35,339 nt of DNA from Geodermatophilus marinus. Its GTDB lineage: Bacteria; Actinomycetota; Actinomycetes; Mycobacteriales; Geodermatophilaceae. Within the stretch, counting starts at the first letter, position 1; each line of letters opens with the position of its first letter. This document shows positions 1 to 8,946 of the stretch, in pieces. The translations under genes were made by a program, and so were the position numbers. Below the pieces are notes generated by a model. It was not told the origin of the DNA. It saw nothing but the letters and a program-made list of their open reading frames with translations, and ran no database searches. The stretch spans positions 1-35,339 of the forward strand of contig NZ_QVQH01000036.1 in NCBI RefSeq assembly GCF_003428645.1, written 5' to 3'.

Positions 1-338
1 AACCCACCCGTCCCGGCCCGGGGCGCCCGCCCGGGACGAAGAACCGACACCGCGCCACCCGCCACGACGTCGGCAAGACCACCAAGCGAGACGCCGAAGA
101 CCAACCGGTCAGGGGTTAAACGACAAGGTGAGACCTCGACGACCGTGGGACGGACGGTGACCCGTCGAGCTCCGACCGGCTGCATCGTCAGCGACAGACG
201 CCCGCCGACCACGACCTCCCCGTGCGCGGCGACGATGAACGGATTCCACGCCGGATAGGCCGCCAGATCAGTCAGCACCCGCCACACGCGGTCGGGCGTC
301 GAACGGATGTCGACCGACGTCCTGAGTTCCACGCCCAT
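1..338 (-). CDS. SRPBCC/polyketide-cyclase family protein, partial or truncated
   Basis: Reading leftwards from the ATG at 338, the first 65 or so residues look like a START/SRPBCC lipid-binding fold: MGVELRTSVDIRSTPDRVW, then a VLTDLAAYPAWNPFI segment typical of the family, then a beta-rich stretch ending VRPTVVEVSP. Beyond about position 137 the frame stays open to the window edge, but the translation no longer resembles the family; the usual segment containing GLFDGEH is absent in all frames. The gene is therefore either truncated and fused to unrelated sequence or cut by the window. The ATG at 338 has GGGGA eight bases upstream, while the in-frame ATG at 347 abuts the G-run and is less likely. 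These proteins bind hydrophobic ligands; no specific substrate can be read here. Confidence 0.55.
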   Translation of the reverse strand, partial: MGVELRTSVDIRSTPDRVWRVLTDLAAYPAWNPFIVAAHGEVVVGGRLSLTMQPVGARRVTVRPTVVEVSPCRLTPDRLVFGVSLGGLADVVAGGAVSVLRPGRAPRAGTGG

Positions 339-347
339 CCGGACCAT

Positions 348-832
348 CCCCTGCCGGCAAGCCCCGCAGCGGGTCGAGCCTAGCGCTGTCCAGTCGGGCC
401 TCGAACCCGTGAACCGTCGCACACCCGCCCGTCCTCCCGGGCGCCTCGGCGGTTCGCGCAGCGCGATCCGGACGCGATCACCCGCCGGCACGGATCGTCT
501 GCAGCGACCGGCCGGCCGCCCGACCGGCGGGCCCGGACCCCGACAGGAACGCGACCAGCGGGACCGGGCAGCTGTCGTACGTCCGGTGCACAAATCTTCA
601 GCAGCGGGCCATGGGCAGGACGACCGGGTTCCGGTCCGACGGAGGACGACGAGCGGATCGTCCGCGAAGGCGGTGCGGGACGACGAGAAGGACGAGGTGC
701 TCCGCGAGCGCCCGGGAGCAGATCATGACGCTCGAGGGCCTGTCCGACGTACGAGGCGTGACCCCGAAGACGGCCGGGGTGGCGAGCGCGATACGCCTTC
801 CGGCACCGAGCGGCGAACGCCACGGTGTACGG
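348..832. other. Intergenic region without a convincing gene
   Basis: This stretch lies between the divergent SRPBCC and lipoprotein genes. Several frames are open on both strands, as expected at this GC content, but none has a plausible start with a ribosome binding site or a recognisable protein sequence. Apart from the predicted SRPBCC promoter at 377-405, I see only a short AT-richer patch near 588-598 that could belong to a promoter for the lipoprotein. Confidence 0.5.
377..405 (-). promoter_or_regulatory. Predicted promoter of the SRPBCC gene
   Basis: On the minus strand a TTCGAG (400-405) and a TAGGCT (377-382) are separated by 17 bases. The second hexamer fits the actinobacterial TANNNT -10 pattern. 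Transcription would start near 370, about 30 bases before the ATG at 338. This is a pattern call only. Confidence 0.35.
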
Positions 833-1411
833 ATGACGAGTCCCGGAAGGCTGCGGCGGTTGTCCGGCACCGCGATGGCGACGGCCGTGGCGGTCCTCGT
901 GAGTGCCTGCGGCGGCGGCGGATCCGGTTCCGACCCCACCCCGGGGGCCGCTGCGACCGCGACCACCACGTCGCCGACGACATCCGCGGCGACCAGCGGG
1001 ACGACCGCGACCGGGACGGCGGCGACCGAGAGCGGGGCCACCGGGACGATGACCGGCGTCGTCATCACCGTCAGCGACAGCGAGTTCGGCCCCATGCTGT
1101 TCGACGGGCGGGGCCAGGCTATCTACCTGTTCGACGAGGAGACGACCGCCCAGCCGGCCTGCTACGGCGACTGCGCGGCCGCCTGGCCGCCGGTGCTGAC
1201 CGAGGGGTCACCCCAGGCGATGGGCAACACCCGCGGCGACCTGCTCGGAACCACCGTGCGGGACGACGGTTCGTTGCAGGTCACCTACGGCGGCCACCCG
1301 CTGTACTTCTACGCCGACGAGGATCCCGGGCAGGTTCTCTGCCACGACGTCGAAGGCTTCGGTGGCACCTGGCTGGTCGTGACGCCCGAGGGCGAGGCCG
1401 CCCCGGCGTGA
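833..1411 (+). CDS. Secreted lipoprotein with COG4315-type repeats
   Basis: The 192-residue product begins with a short basic stretch and a hydrophobic segment ending in a lipobox (LVSAC, Cys26), so it should be lipid-anchored on the outer face of the membrane. A Thr/Ala/Gly-rich linker follows to about residue 65. The folded part carries the Y-x-(F/W/Y)-x-x-D style repeats of the COG4315 predicted lipoprotein family: YLFDEE followed by a Cys pair (ACYGDCAAAWPP), then YGGHPLYFYADED followed by a Cys and GGTWLVV. The ATG at 833 is chosen because it places the signal peptide at the N-terminus; the frame is open further upstream to 611. The molecular function of this family is not established. 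Confidence 0.85.
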   Translation: MTSPGRLRRLSGTAMATAVAVLVSACGGGGSGSDPTPGAAATATTTSPTTSAATSGTTATGTAATESGATGTMTGVVITVSDSEFGPMLFDGRGQAIYLFDEETTAQPACYGDCAAAWPPVLTEGSPQAMGNTRGDLLGTTVRDDGSLQVTYGGHPLYFYADEDPGQVLCHDVEGFGGTWLVVTPEGEAAPA

Positions 1412-1578
1412 CCCGGACCGGCGAGGGCGGCGAGATCCGCCGGATCGTCCGAGGCCGGCCGACGAAGCCGGTGCGGCCCCGCGGCGCGACGGCCGTCACA
1501 GGCACGCCCTGCGAGGCGGGGGTGGTCGTCGAGGTCGCTGCCGGCACCTGGCAGGTGGTGCGCCGGGGGCACCTCTGA
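1408..1578 (+). CDS. Possible small ORF coupled to the lipoprotein gene
   Basis: A GTG at 1408 overlaps the lipoprotein stop codon as GTGA, the arrangement typical of translational coupling. The 56-residue product is basic at the start and ends with a hydrophobic, strand-like segment (CEAGVVVEVAAGTWQVVRRG). About 95 percent of its third codon positions are G or C, and second positions are mixed, as in real genes here. I recognise no family. It could be chance, since random open frames of this length are common at this GC content. Confidence 0.3.
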   Translation: MTRTGEGGEIRRIVRGRPTKPVRPRGATAVTGTPCEAGVVVEVAAGTWQVVRRGHL

Positions 1579-1690
1579 CCGGCGCCGCCGCGCCCCACCG
1601 GGTGCCGGAGCCGGCGTGGAGGACGGCTCGACCGCTTCGTCGACGCACGTGCTGGTCGACCAGCATCCCGGGCAGCAGTGCGAGCCAGGG

Positions 1691-3430
1691 CTACCGGGCC
1701 GAAGGGGTCTGCCGTGTGCGCGGGTCCGGCCGCGCTGCGTGACCGGCCGCGACCTCCTCCCGGACGCACACGGCGACGGCTTCCGCACGGCTGCGGACGC
1801 CGAGCTTGGCCAGCACGCTGCTCACGTGGTGGGCCGCGGTCTTGCGGCTGATGAACAGCCGGGCGGCGATCTCCGGGTTGGACAACCCCGTCGCGACCAG
1901 GTCGAGGACCTCCCGCTCGCGAGCGGTCAGCGGACCGGCGCTTCGACCCCCGACCCGCGGGCGGACGCCGAGAGAGCGCAGCAGGGCCGCGGCCGCATCC
2001 AGCTGCGACGGAGCGCCCAGCCGGTCGAAGGCGGCCAGGGCGGCGCGTCCGTCCTCCACCGCCAGTGCCGGCGTCGTCCGCGCTTCGGCCCGGGCCAGCA
2101 GGAGCTGGACGGTCCCCGCCTCGAACGGGAGCTCCAACTGCCGCAGCAGGCCGAGCGCCGTCGAGAAGCAACCGGCGGCCTCCCCCCACGCACCGCGGGC
2201 GGCGGCCACCCGACCGGCCGCGGTGCTCGCCCGGGCGGCGGTCACGCCGGCCGGGTGGCGGGTCGCCAGCACGCCCAGGCGCTCGACGGACCGGGCCGCC
2301 GCCTCCGGGTCGCCGAGCGCCAGCAGCGCCTCGACCAGGCGGTCGAGCACGGCCGACTCCGTCGCCTCCGACGCGCCGGCGGCCAGGCACGCCTGCAACC
2401 GGGCGACCGCGGCCGCCGCCTCGCCGCGCGCGAGTAGCAGCTCGGCGGCGAGCAGCGCGTCGTCGCAGCCCCGGGCCAGGGCTTCCGCCTCCTCCAGGCG
2501 CCCCTGGCGGAGCCGGAGGTCGGCCAGCCGACCGAGCGCCAGGGCGTGGGGTACCGGCCCGGCGCCGCCGGCCATCCGGACGGCCGCGGCCAGCTCGCGC
2601 TCGGCCTCGGCCCAGCGGCCCTTCGTGACGAGGAGGCCGCCGTAGTGCGTCCGGCAGGTCGTGAACAGGAACGGGCAGCCGTACCGGGTGAACAGGTCGT
2701 CCGCCACCGCCAGCCACTCCGCTGCCCGGCGGACGTCCCCGGTCTCCTCGCAGGCCTCGAGCATCGTGCAGGCCGCCCAGACCGCGGTCCGCAGGCGCCG
2801 GCACTCCCCGCCGAGCGTGCCCGCCATCGCCTGGTCGATGAGCGCGAACCCCTCCGAGGCGTGTCCGGCGTGGACCAGCCGGCTGCCGAGGTCCGCGAGC
2901 GCGGACAGCTCCAGGTCGACGTCCCCGGTGTGCCGGCCCCGCTCCAGGGCCCTCCTGATCAGCGAGCAGGCCGCCTCGTGGTCGGCAGGGACGTCGAGGG
3001 GGACGTAGGCCTCGAGCAGCCAGAACCAGCCCTCGAGGTCGGGCGGCGGGGCGTCGGGGAACACGCTGCGCGCCCGGCCGAGCCAGCCCGATGCGGCCGC
3101 GGCGTTCCCGAACTGGACCAGGTGGCCCACGCAGACCTCCATGGCGGCCGAGGCCGCCGCGGCGGGATCCCCGCCGCGGCGGAACGCCACGTAGGCGCGC
3201 TCCCGGCACTCGACGGAGGCGCGGGGCTCGCCCTGCCACCACAGCGCCTCGGCCAGTCCGTCCCACACCTGAGCCGGGCACCGCTCCCGGTCGCCGGCGG
3301 CGAGCACCGACTCGAACGCGGCCCGGGCCTCCGCCCAGCGCCCCGCCTCGAGCGCCGCCGTCCCGGCGGCGACCAGCTGCCCGCCCGGCACCGGCCCAGT
3401 ATGCGCCCGGGGATGGGGCGGCTGACCCAT
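1691..3430 (-). CDS. LuxR-family regulator with TPR-like helical repeats
   Basis: The 579-residue protein consists almost entirely of Ala/Leu/Arg-rich helical pairs resembling tetratricopeptide repeats (about residues 15-480). It ends in a LuxR/GerE helix-turn-helix (about 500-556) with the signature LTAREREVLDLVATGLSNPEIA. No Walker ATP-binding motif is present, so it is not a full LAL ATPase. It resembles the regulator at 16393-18030 in length, order of parts and several segments, for example SGWLGRA against SGWMNRV. The start at 3430 leaves only 34 bases to the divergent methyltransferase; an in-frame GTG at 3391 would give more room for promoters. It probably acts as a DNA-binding activator of neighbouring genes, which is inference from position. 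Confidence 0.85.
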   Translation of the reverse strand: MGQPPHPRAHTGPVPGGQLVAAGTAALEAGRWAEARAAFESVLAAGDRERCPAQVWDGLAEALWWQGEPRASVECRERAYVAFRRGGDPAAAASAAMEVCVGHLVQFGNAAAASGWLGRARSVFPDAPPPDLEGWFWLLEAYVPLDVPADHEAACSLIRRALERGRHTGDVDLELSALADLGSRLVHAGHASEGFALIDQAMAGTLGGECRRLRTAVWAACTMLEACEETGDVRRAAEWLAVADDLFTRYGCPFLFTTCRTHYGGLLVTKGRWAEAERELAAAVRMAGGAGPVPHALALGRLADLRLRQGRLEEAEALARGCDDALLAAELLLARGEAAAAVARLQACLAAGASEATESAVLDRLVEALLALGDPEAAARSVERLGVLATRHPAGVTAARASTAAGRVAAARGAWGEAAGCFSTALGLLRQLELPFEAGTVQLLLARAEARTTPALAVEDGRAALAAFDRLGAPSQLDAAAALLRSLGVRPRVGGRSAGPLTAREREVLDLVATGLSNPEIAARLFISRKTAAHHVSSVLAKLGVRSRAEAVAVCVREEVAAGHAARPDPRTRQTPSAR

Positions 3431-3464
3431 GTGCGGTCACGCGTGCGCGGCCAGGCTCGGAGCC

Positions 3465-4265
3465 ATGAGCAGCACCGACACCTTCCAGCTCTCCCTCCAG
3501 ACGGCGGAGACCTACGAGGCGGCGTTCGTCCCCTCGCTCTTCGCCCACCTGGCGCCGCACCTGGTCGACGCGGCCGGGGTCACCGCCGGTGACCGGGTGC
3601 TCGACGTGGCCTGCGGCACCGGCATCGTCGCCCGGACGGCAGCCGAGCGGGCCGGCCCGGCCGGCCACGTGGTCGGGCTGGACCTCAACGAGGCCATGCT
3701 GACCGTGGCGCGGCGCATCCGGCCCGACCTGGACTGGCGCCAGGGCGACGCCGCCTCCCTGCCCTTCCCGGACGGCTCGTTCGACGTCGCCCTCTGCCAG
3801 TCCGGGCTCATGTTCGTGCCGGACGTGGCCGCGTCCGTCGGCGAGATGGCCCGCGTCGTCCGCCCGGGAGGCCGGGTCGCCGCCCAGGTGTGGAGCTCGC
3901 TGGACCGGCAGACCGCGATCCACCCGCTCGCCGACGCCGTCGCCCGGTTCGCCGGTCGGGACGCCGTCGACCTGATCGGCACCTACTTCCGGCTGGGCGA
4001 CCGCGAGGAGTTCACCGGGCAGTTCACCCGGGCAGGCCTGCGGGTGAGCGACGTCCGGACGCTGCCGGTCACCGTGCGCGCCCCGTCCGTCGACGACTAC
4101 ATCACCACCGAGGTCGAGAGCACACCGCTGGTCGACCGCATCAGCGAGGACGTGTACCGGCGGATCCGCGAGGAGGCGCGCGCCGGCCTGGCCCGATACC
4201 GCGACGCCACCGGCGCGCTGGTCCTCCCGCTGGAGGCCTACCTCGTCGCGGCCGCCCGGGGCTGA
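3465..4265 (+). CDS. Class I SAM-dependent methyltransferase
   Basis: This 266-residue protein has SAM-binding motif I VLDVACGTG (residues 45-53), an acidic residue after the second strand (VVGLDLNEAML), the GDAASLPFPDGSFD segment and an RVVRPGGRVAAQVW motif. This is the UbiE/Methyltransf_11 pattern. The ATG at 3465 is preferred over 3429 because the alternative would overlap the divergent regulator start and adds a Cys-rich leader foreign to the family. The substrate cannot be read from the sequence. The monooxygenase lies 300 bases downstream on the same strand, so both could act on the same small molecule. Confidence 0.88.
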   Translation: MSSTDTFQLSLQTAETYEAAFVPSLFAHLAPHLVDAAGVTAGDRVLDVACGTGIVARTAAERAGPAGHVVGLDLNEAMLTVARRIRPDLDWRQGDAASLPFPDGSFDVALCQSGLMFVPDVAASVGEMARVVRPGGRVAAQVWSSLDRQTAIHPLADAVARFAGRDAVDLIGTYFRLGDREEFTGQFTRAGLRVSDVRTLPVTVRAPSVDDYITTEVESTPLVDRISEDVYRRIREEARAGLARYRDATGALVLPLEAYLVAAARG

Positions 4266-4565
4266 GGTCGCCTGCGTGGAGCAGGCACCCGACCGCGGAA
4301 CCCGTCGAACGAAGTCAGGCAGCTGACGAGCACCGACGCATGCCCGCCGGCACCGCGAGCGGGTCCGGCCGAGCAACCCGCCCACGCCGTCCCGCCCGGT
4401 GGTGCGGGGGGATCGGTGTTCGGGGGACGGCGCCGCAGGGATCCCGGGTGGGGATCCTCCGCCGGGGAGGGCCGCGGGATCCGTCGGTCGGTGACAGTCC
4501 GGTGAAAGCCCGCACGGTGACGCTGTCCCCGACCGCAATGCCGTGCAACCGCTCAGGAGGTCATC
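4266..4565 (+). other. Gene-free leader region with hairpins before the monooxygenase
   Basis: No gene is evident in these 300 bases. The last 130 are structured. Three copies of GGATCC lie at 4439, 4452 and 4477. A long hairpin pairs 4486-4497 with 4523-4534 (12 bp with one mismatch), and the enclosed loop can fold again. A perfect AGGAGG at 4555-4560 follows, five bases before the GTG start. The layout suggests a cis-acting leader RNA. Parts of the sequence resemble conserved fragments of FMN and cobalamin riboswitches, but no known consensus is complete. Confidence 0.4.
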
Positions 4566-5777
4566 GTGACGGCAACGGAGGAACACGCTCCCGGTGTCCT
4601 GCGCGATCGGGAGCAGGTCGTCGCCCGGGCACGTGAACTCGTCCCACTGCTCCGGGAGCATGCCGAGCAGGCCGAGGAACAGCGCCGACTGACCGATGAG
4701 GTCACCGCGGCGCTGCGCAGCGCCGGGATGTTCGCCCTCACCGCCCCCCGCCGCGTCGGTGGGCACGAGGTGGACGTACGGACGTGGATCGACGTGTGCG
4801 CCGAACTGGCCCGCGGGGACGGCTCGGCGTCGTGGGTGGTGGTGCTGATGAACACCGGCGCCTACCTCACCGGGCAGCTGCCCGACCGTGCCAGGGCCGA
4901 GGTGTACGGTGCCGACCCCCGTGCCGCGGTGTGCGGCCAGCTGACCCCCAGTGCGACCGCCCGGCCGGTCGACGGGGGCTTCGTGGTCACGGGTCGGTGG
5001 GCCTGGGCATCCGGCAGCTACCAGGCCCAGTGGAGCATGGTGACCATCCCCATGCTCGACGACGACGGCCGGCTGGTCGATCTGCGCGCCGCCCTCATCC
5101 CCGTCACCGACATGACGATCGAGGACACCTGGTTCGTGGCCGGGATGGCCGCGACCGCCAGCAACACGTTCGTCGCCGAGGAGGTGTTCGTCCCCGAGCA
5201 CCGCACCCTCTCCGTCCCGGCGATGGGGCAGGGCATGACCCGCGCCGAGCACCTGGCCGACGAGCCGCTCTACCGGTCGACCAGCAACTCCGCGCTCGTG
5301 CTGGCGATGACCGGGCCCCTGCTCGGGCTGGCCCGAGCGGCCTTCGAGTGGGTGGTCGCGACCATGCAGCGGGGCAAGCCCGTCGCGTACTCGGTCTACG
5401 CACGCTCGCTCGAGTCCCCCAGCCACCAGCTCGCCATCGCCGACGCGGCCGCGCTGATCGACACCGCGACGCTGCACGCGCAGCGGGCAGCTGCCGCCAT
5501 CGACACCGCCGCGCAGGCCGGCGTCCAGCTCGACCTGCTCGCTCGCGCCCGGATCCGCAGCGACGTGGCGGTCGTCGTGACCCGGTGCCGGGAGGCGGTC
5601 GCGCTGCTGCTGGACGCGGCCGGCGCCAGCAGCTTCGCCCGGTCGAACCCGCTGCAGCGGATCTGGCGGGATCTGGAGGTGGCCGGCCGGCACGGCCTGC
5701 TCAACGTCGACCTCAGCCGTGAGATGTACGGCCGGGCACTGCTGGGCATCGAGCCGCAGGTCAGCCAGCTGGTGTGA
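4566..5777 (+). CDS. Flavin-dependent monooxygenase, acyl-CoA dehydrogenase fold (HsaA/DszC-like)
   Basis: The 403-residue protein has the full acyl-CoA dehydrogenase fold. The N-terminal helical part contains the LARGDGSASWV segment; the middle beta-domain contains VTGRWAWASGSYQAQW; the C-terminal helical bundle ends with IWRDLEVAGRHGLLN (from about residue 365). These features match group D flavin monooxygenases such as HsaA or DszC, which take reduced flavin from a separate reductase and hydroxylate aromatic or heterocyclic substrates; true acyl-CoA dehydrogenases fit less well. No reductase gene lies nearby. The GTG start is supported by AGGAGG five bases upstream. The 3' end overlaps the convergent BTAD regulator by 17 bases. 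Confidence 0.85.
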   Translation: MTATEEHAPGVLRDREQVVARARELVPLLREHAEQAEEQRRLTDEVTAALRSAGMFALTAPRRVGGHEVDVRTWIDVCAELARGDGSASWVVVLMNTGAYLTGQLPDRARAEVYGADPRAAVCGQLTPSATARPVDGGFVVTGRWAWASGSYQAQWSMVTIPMLDDDGRLVDLRAALIPVTDMTIEDTWFVAGMAATASNTFVAEEVFVPEHRTLSVPAMGQGMTRAEHLADEPLYRSTSNSALVLAMTGPLLGLARAAFEWVVATMQRGKPVAYSVYARSLESPSHQLAIADAAALIDTATLHAQRAAAAIDTAAQAGVQLDLLARARIRSDVAVVVTRCREAVALLLDAAGASSFARSNPLQRIWRDLEVAGRHGLLNVDLSREMYGRALLGIEPQVSQLV

Positions 5778-8667
5778 CGGCGTGGCGCTGCACCGCCGCC
5801 AGGGTGTGTTCGACGACCTGCGCCCGGGGCAGGGCCGCGGCCAGAGCCGCGGCCCGGTCGGCCGCCGGTCGGCCGATCCGCGCACGGATCCGCCGCTCCA
5901 GGCGGCGGTAGCGGGCGACGTCGGCACCGGTCACCACCGGAGCCGACGGCGCGATCGCCGCGGCGGCGAGCACCAGCGCCGCCGTCTCCGTCTCACCCAC
6001 CCTCTCCAGCAGCTCGGCACCGATCCGCAGCGCCGTCCACATCTGGGGCCAGACCCCTGCACGGCGCAGGTGGTGGAGCAGTCCCGGCAGAGCGGTGAGG
6101 GCCTCCTCATGCCGGCCCATCCGGGTGAGTGCGGAGAGCAGGGCGATCCGCGCGACGGTGGTCACGTGCGTGACCCGCGCCTGCTCGGCCTGCTCCACCG
6201 CGACGCGCAGGACGGCCACGGCGGCCTCGGGGTCGGTCAGCAACCACCGCTCGCCGAGGGCGTACGTCGCGAAGGCCCGGTATCCGCCGCCGACCTCCGC
6301 GGCGGCCCTGCACGCCAGGTCCGCGTGCCGGCGCGCCGCTCCCTCGTCGCCGGAGAAGCAGCCGAGCAGCGCGAGGGTGGCGTGGGCGTCCGCCCGGTGC
6401 GCCGCGGTCGCTCCGGGCCCGTCGAGCAGCTGGTGCCAGTAGCCCGCCGACCGGTCGTGCTGCCCGCGGTAGAGGGTCACGACGCCGAGGGCGACCAGGG
6501 CCACCTGGCGCTCGGTCGGCTCGGCGGCGCACCGGAGCGCTGCTGCGGCCAGCCGTTCGGCCCGGGCCAGGTCGCCCAGCTCGGCCGCGGCCAGGCCACC
6601 CGACGCGAACGCCGAGGGCGCGGCACCGCTGCGTCGCACGTCTCCGTCCTCGGCGACCTCGCACACCAGGGTGAGCAGCTCGGCATCGGGCTGCCAGTGC
6701 GAGTAGACGCGCAGCGCGCCGGTGATCTCACCGGCGAGACCGGGGTCGCCGCGATCCAGGGCCCAGCGCACAGCGGCGAGGACGTCGTTGCGCTGACGAT
6801 CGAGTTGCTCGACGGCGACCGACCGGTCTCCTCCGGGCCCGCGGGCCACGGTGCCGGCCAGCGCCCGGACCCACCGCGCACGTGCCTCCTGCGCCTCGTC
6901 CTCGAGACCGCGCTCGGCCAGCCGTTCCGCTGCGAAGGCACGGACGAGGTCGAGGAGCCGGTACCGCGGGACCTCCACAGCACCGTGCACCGTCACCAGC
7001 GAGGCATCGACCAGCCGTGCCAGGCACGGCGCAACGGGTGCACGAGCGACCGGACCGGCCACGCGCTCGGCCGCCGCCAGGTCGAAGGCGCCGGCGAACA
7101 CCGACAGCACGGCGAGCACCGCCTGCTCATCGGGTGCGAGCAGCCCGTACGACCAGGACACGACCGCCCGCAGACCGGGACGGTCGCCGTCCTCGGCCAG
7201 CACGTCCAGCCCGTCGCCGAGGCGGTCCCGCAGGGGCCGGAGGCCCAGCGCGGTCGCCCGGGTGGCGGCCAGCTCGATGGCCAGCGGGACCCCGTCCAGC
7301 CGTCGGCAGACGTCCCCGATGAGCTGCAGCGCGGTCTCGCCCGGCGGGCCGTCCGTCCCCATCCGGCCCATCCGGTCGACGAAGAGCCGGACCGCGGCCA
7401 CGCCCGCCAGACGATCGGCGGACGTCTCCTCCGGTGGGGTCGGCAGTGGCGCCAGGCGCAGCACCCGCTCGTCCCGCGCCGCGAGCCGTCGCCGGCCGGT
7501 CACGACCAGCCTCGTGCCCGGGCACCTGCGCAGGACCTCCTCGACGAACCGCCGCACGTCGTCGACGGCGTGCTCGCAGCCGTCGAGCACGACGAGGCCC
7601 TCGCCGGTGCCCAGGTACTCCAGCACCGTCCCGCGCAGGTCCTCGGCCGCCCCGCGGAGGTCGAGCGCGGCCGCGACGGCGCCGTCGATCTGCGCGCCCG
7701 TCGTCCCACCGAGCTCCACGACGGTCACCGGTAGTCCGAGTCGCCGGCCGATGTCCGGCAGGGCCTCGGCGACCAGGCGGCTCTTGCCCACCCCTCCGGT
7801 CCCGACCACGGTCACCAGCCGGTGTGCGCAGACCCCTCCGATCAGGTCGGCGAGCTCGTGGTCGCGCCCGACGAACGAGGTCTCGCTGACCCGCCACCCG
7901 GGAGGCGAGGGGACGCGCCGCCGCACGGAAGGCACGTCGTGCCCGAGGATGCGCACCTGCAGGCGCTGCAGGCCCGGGGACGGGTCGACACCGAGCTCCT
8001 CGGCGAGCCGGGCCCGCACCTGCCGGTACCGGTCCAGCGCGTCCGCCGGCCGACCCGCCGCGTAGAGGCCTCCCATCAGCAGCCCCGCCGCGCGCTCCCG
8101 CAGTGGCTCCGCGGCGAGCAGCTCCTCGAGGACGCGGATCGTCACGTCCGGGTTGCCGAGCTCGAGCGCCAGCTCCGCGCGCCGTTCGATCGCGGCCGCC
8201 CTCAGCTCGTCGAGCCGGGTCGCCTCCGCGCGGGCGAACGGGTACCCGGCGAACTCGGTGTACGCCGGGCCGCGCCACAGCCCGAGCGCTGCGTCCAGCG
8301 CCTGCGCGGCCGCTGCCGCGGGCAGGCCGGCGGCCCGGTCGCAGAGTGCCTCGAAGCGGACCGCGTCGACCGCCCCCGCGGGCACCCGCAGCACGTAGCC
8401 CCCCGGCTCCGCCTCCAGGGTCGCTCCCTCGCCCAGGAGCCGGCGCAGCCGCGAGACGACGGTGTGCACGGCGGCACGAGGATGGGCCGGGGGGCGCTCG
8501 TCCCACCCGGCGTCGACCAGACGGTCGACCGAGACCGGCTCCCCCGCACCGATCAGCAGCGCGGCGAGCACGACCCGCTGGCGGCCGCTCGTCAGCGGCA
8601 CCGGTTGCCCGTCCCGGCGCACCTCCAGGGCGCCCAGCACGGAGAATTCCGGACCGGATGCATGCAC
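5761..8667 (-). CDS. BTAD/AfsR-type transcriptional regulator with NB-ARC ATPase
   Basis: This is a 968-residue regulator. Residues 7-95 form an OmpR-like winged helix (FSVLGALEVRRDG, then TSGRQRVVLAALL). Residues 100-245 form a bacterial transcriptional activation domain, ending LAEELGVDPSPGLQRLQ. Residues 264-560 form an NB-ARC-like ATPase with Walker A GTGGVGKS (289-296) and Walker B LVVLDGCEH (358-366). The remainder is helical repeats. The architecture is that of AfsR/SARP-type activators, which respond to ligands or phosphorylation and often control secondary metabolism. Here the closest candidates for control are the convergent monooxygenase and the methyltransferase, but that is inference. 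Confidence 0.93.
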   Translation of the reverse strand: MHASGPEFSVLGALEVRRDGQPVPLTSGRQRVVLAALLIGAGEPVSVDRLVDAGWDERPPAHPRAAVHTVVSRLRRLLGEGATLEAEPGGYVLRVPAGAVDAVRFEALCDRAAGLPAAAAAQALDAALGLWRGPAYTEFAGYPFARAEATRLDELRAAAIERRAELALELGNPDVTIRVLEELLAAEPLRERAAGLLMGGLYAAGRPADALDRYRQVRARLAEELGVDPSPGLQRLQVRILGHDVPSVRRRVPSPPGWRVSETSFVGRDHELADLIGGVCAHRLVTVVGTGGVGKSRLVAEALPDIGRRLGLPVTVVELGGTTGAQIDGAVAAALDLRGAAEDLRGTVLEYLGTGEGLVVLDGCEHAVDDVRRFVEEVLRRCPGTRLVVTGRRRLAARDERVLRLAPLPTPPEETSADRLAGVAAVRLFVDRMGRMGTDGPPGETALQLIGDVCRRLDGVPLAIELAATRATALGLRPLRDRLGDGLDVLAEDGDRPGLRAVVSWSYGLLAPDEQAVLAVLSVFAGAFDLAAAERVAGPVARAPVAPCLARLVDASLVTVHGAVEVPRYRLLDLVRAFAAERLAERGLEDEAQEARARWVRALAGTVARGPGGDRSVAVEQLDRQRNDVLAAVRWALDRGDPGLAGEITGALRVYSHWQPDAELLTLVCEVAEDGDVRRSGAAPSAFASGGLAAAELGDLARAERLAAAALRCAAEPTERQVALVALGVVTLYRGQHDRSAGYWHQLLDGPGATAAHRADAHATLALLGCFSGDEGAARRHADLACRAAAEVGGGYRAFATYALGERWLLTDPEAAVAVLRVAVEQAEQARVTHVTTVARIALLSALTRMGRHEEALTALPGLLHHLRRAGVWPQMWTALRIGAELLERVGETETAALVLAAAAIAPSAPVVTGADVARYRRLERRIRARIGRPAADRAAALAAALPRAQVVEHTLAAVQRHAVTPAG

Positions 8668-8946
8668 CGCTCGATCCTGCCCCGTGGTGCCGCTCCGTCG
8701 GCGGACCTGGCGACCGTCGTCACGGGTTCGTCGTCACGGTTCCATCGGCACCCTTCGCCGTCCCCCGGCTGCGGACGGGTCCGTGCCGATGGCGGGGGCC
8801 CGACCTCGCGCTGCCCCGGGACCACCGAGCGGTGCACGGGCGCGCGGGCAGGGGCCCGGGCGCCGGCCGGGCACGACGGCGGCCCTGGACCGGGCACCGG
8901 CACGGCCCCAGACTGGTGCGGCATCCGGCGGTCGGGAGGAGCCACG

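Noticed and set aside
3424..3440. TGACC-N7-GGTCA inverted repeat at the start of the first LuxR gene
   Set aside because: The arms are only five bases and overlap the start codon; chance occurrence is likely in this composition.
4486..4560. Assignment of the monooxygenase leader to the FMN or cobalamin riboswitch class
   Set aside because: Only fragments of the consensus elements are present and their order does not match either class.
1281..5927. Very long open frame on the minus strand (about 1,550 codons)
   Set aside because: It is a GC-driven shadow: Arg/Gly/Pro-rich, with no domain, and it runs across several well supported genes on both strands.
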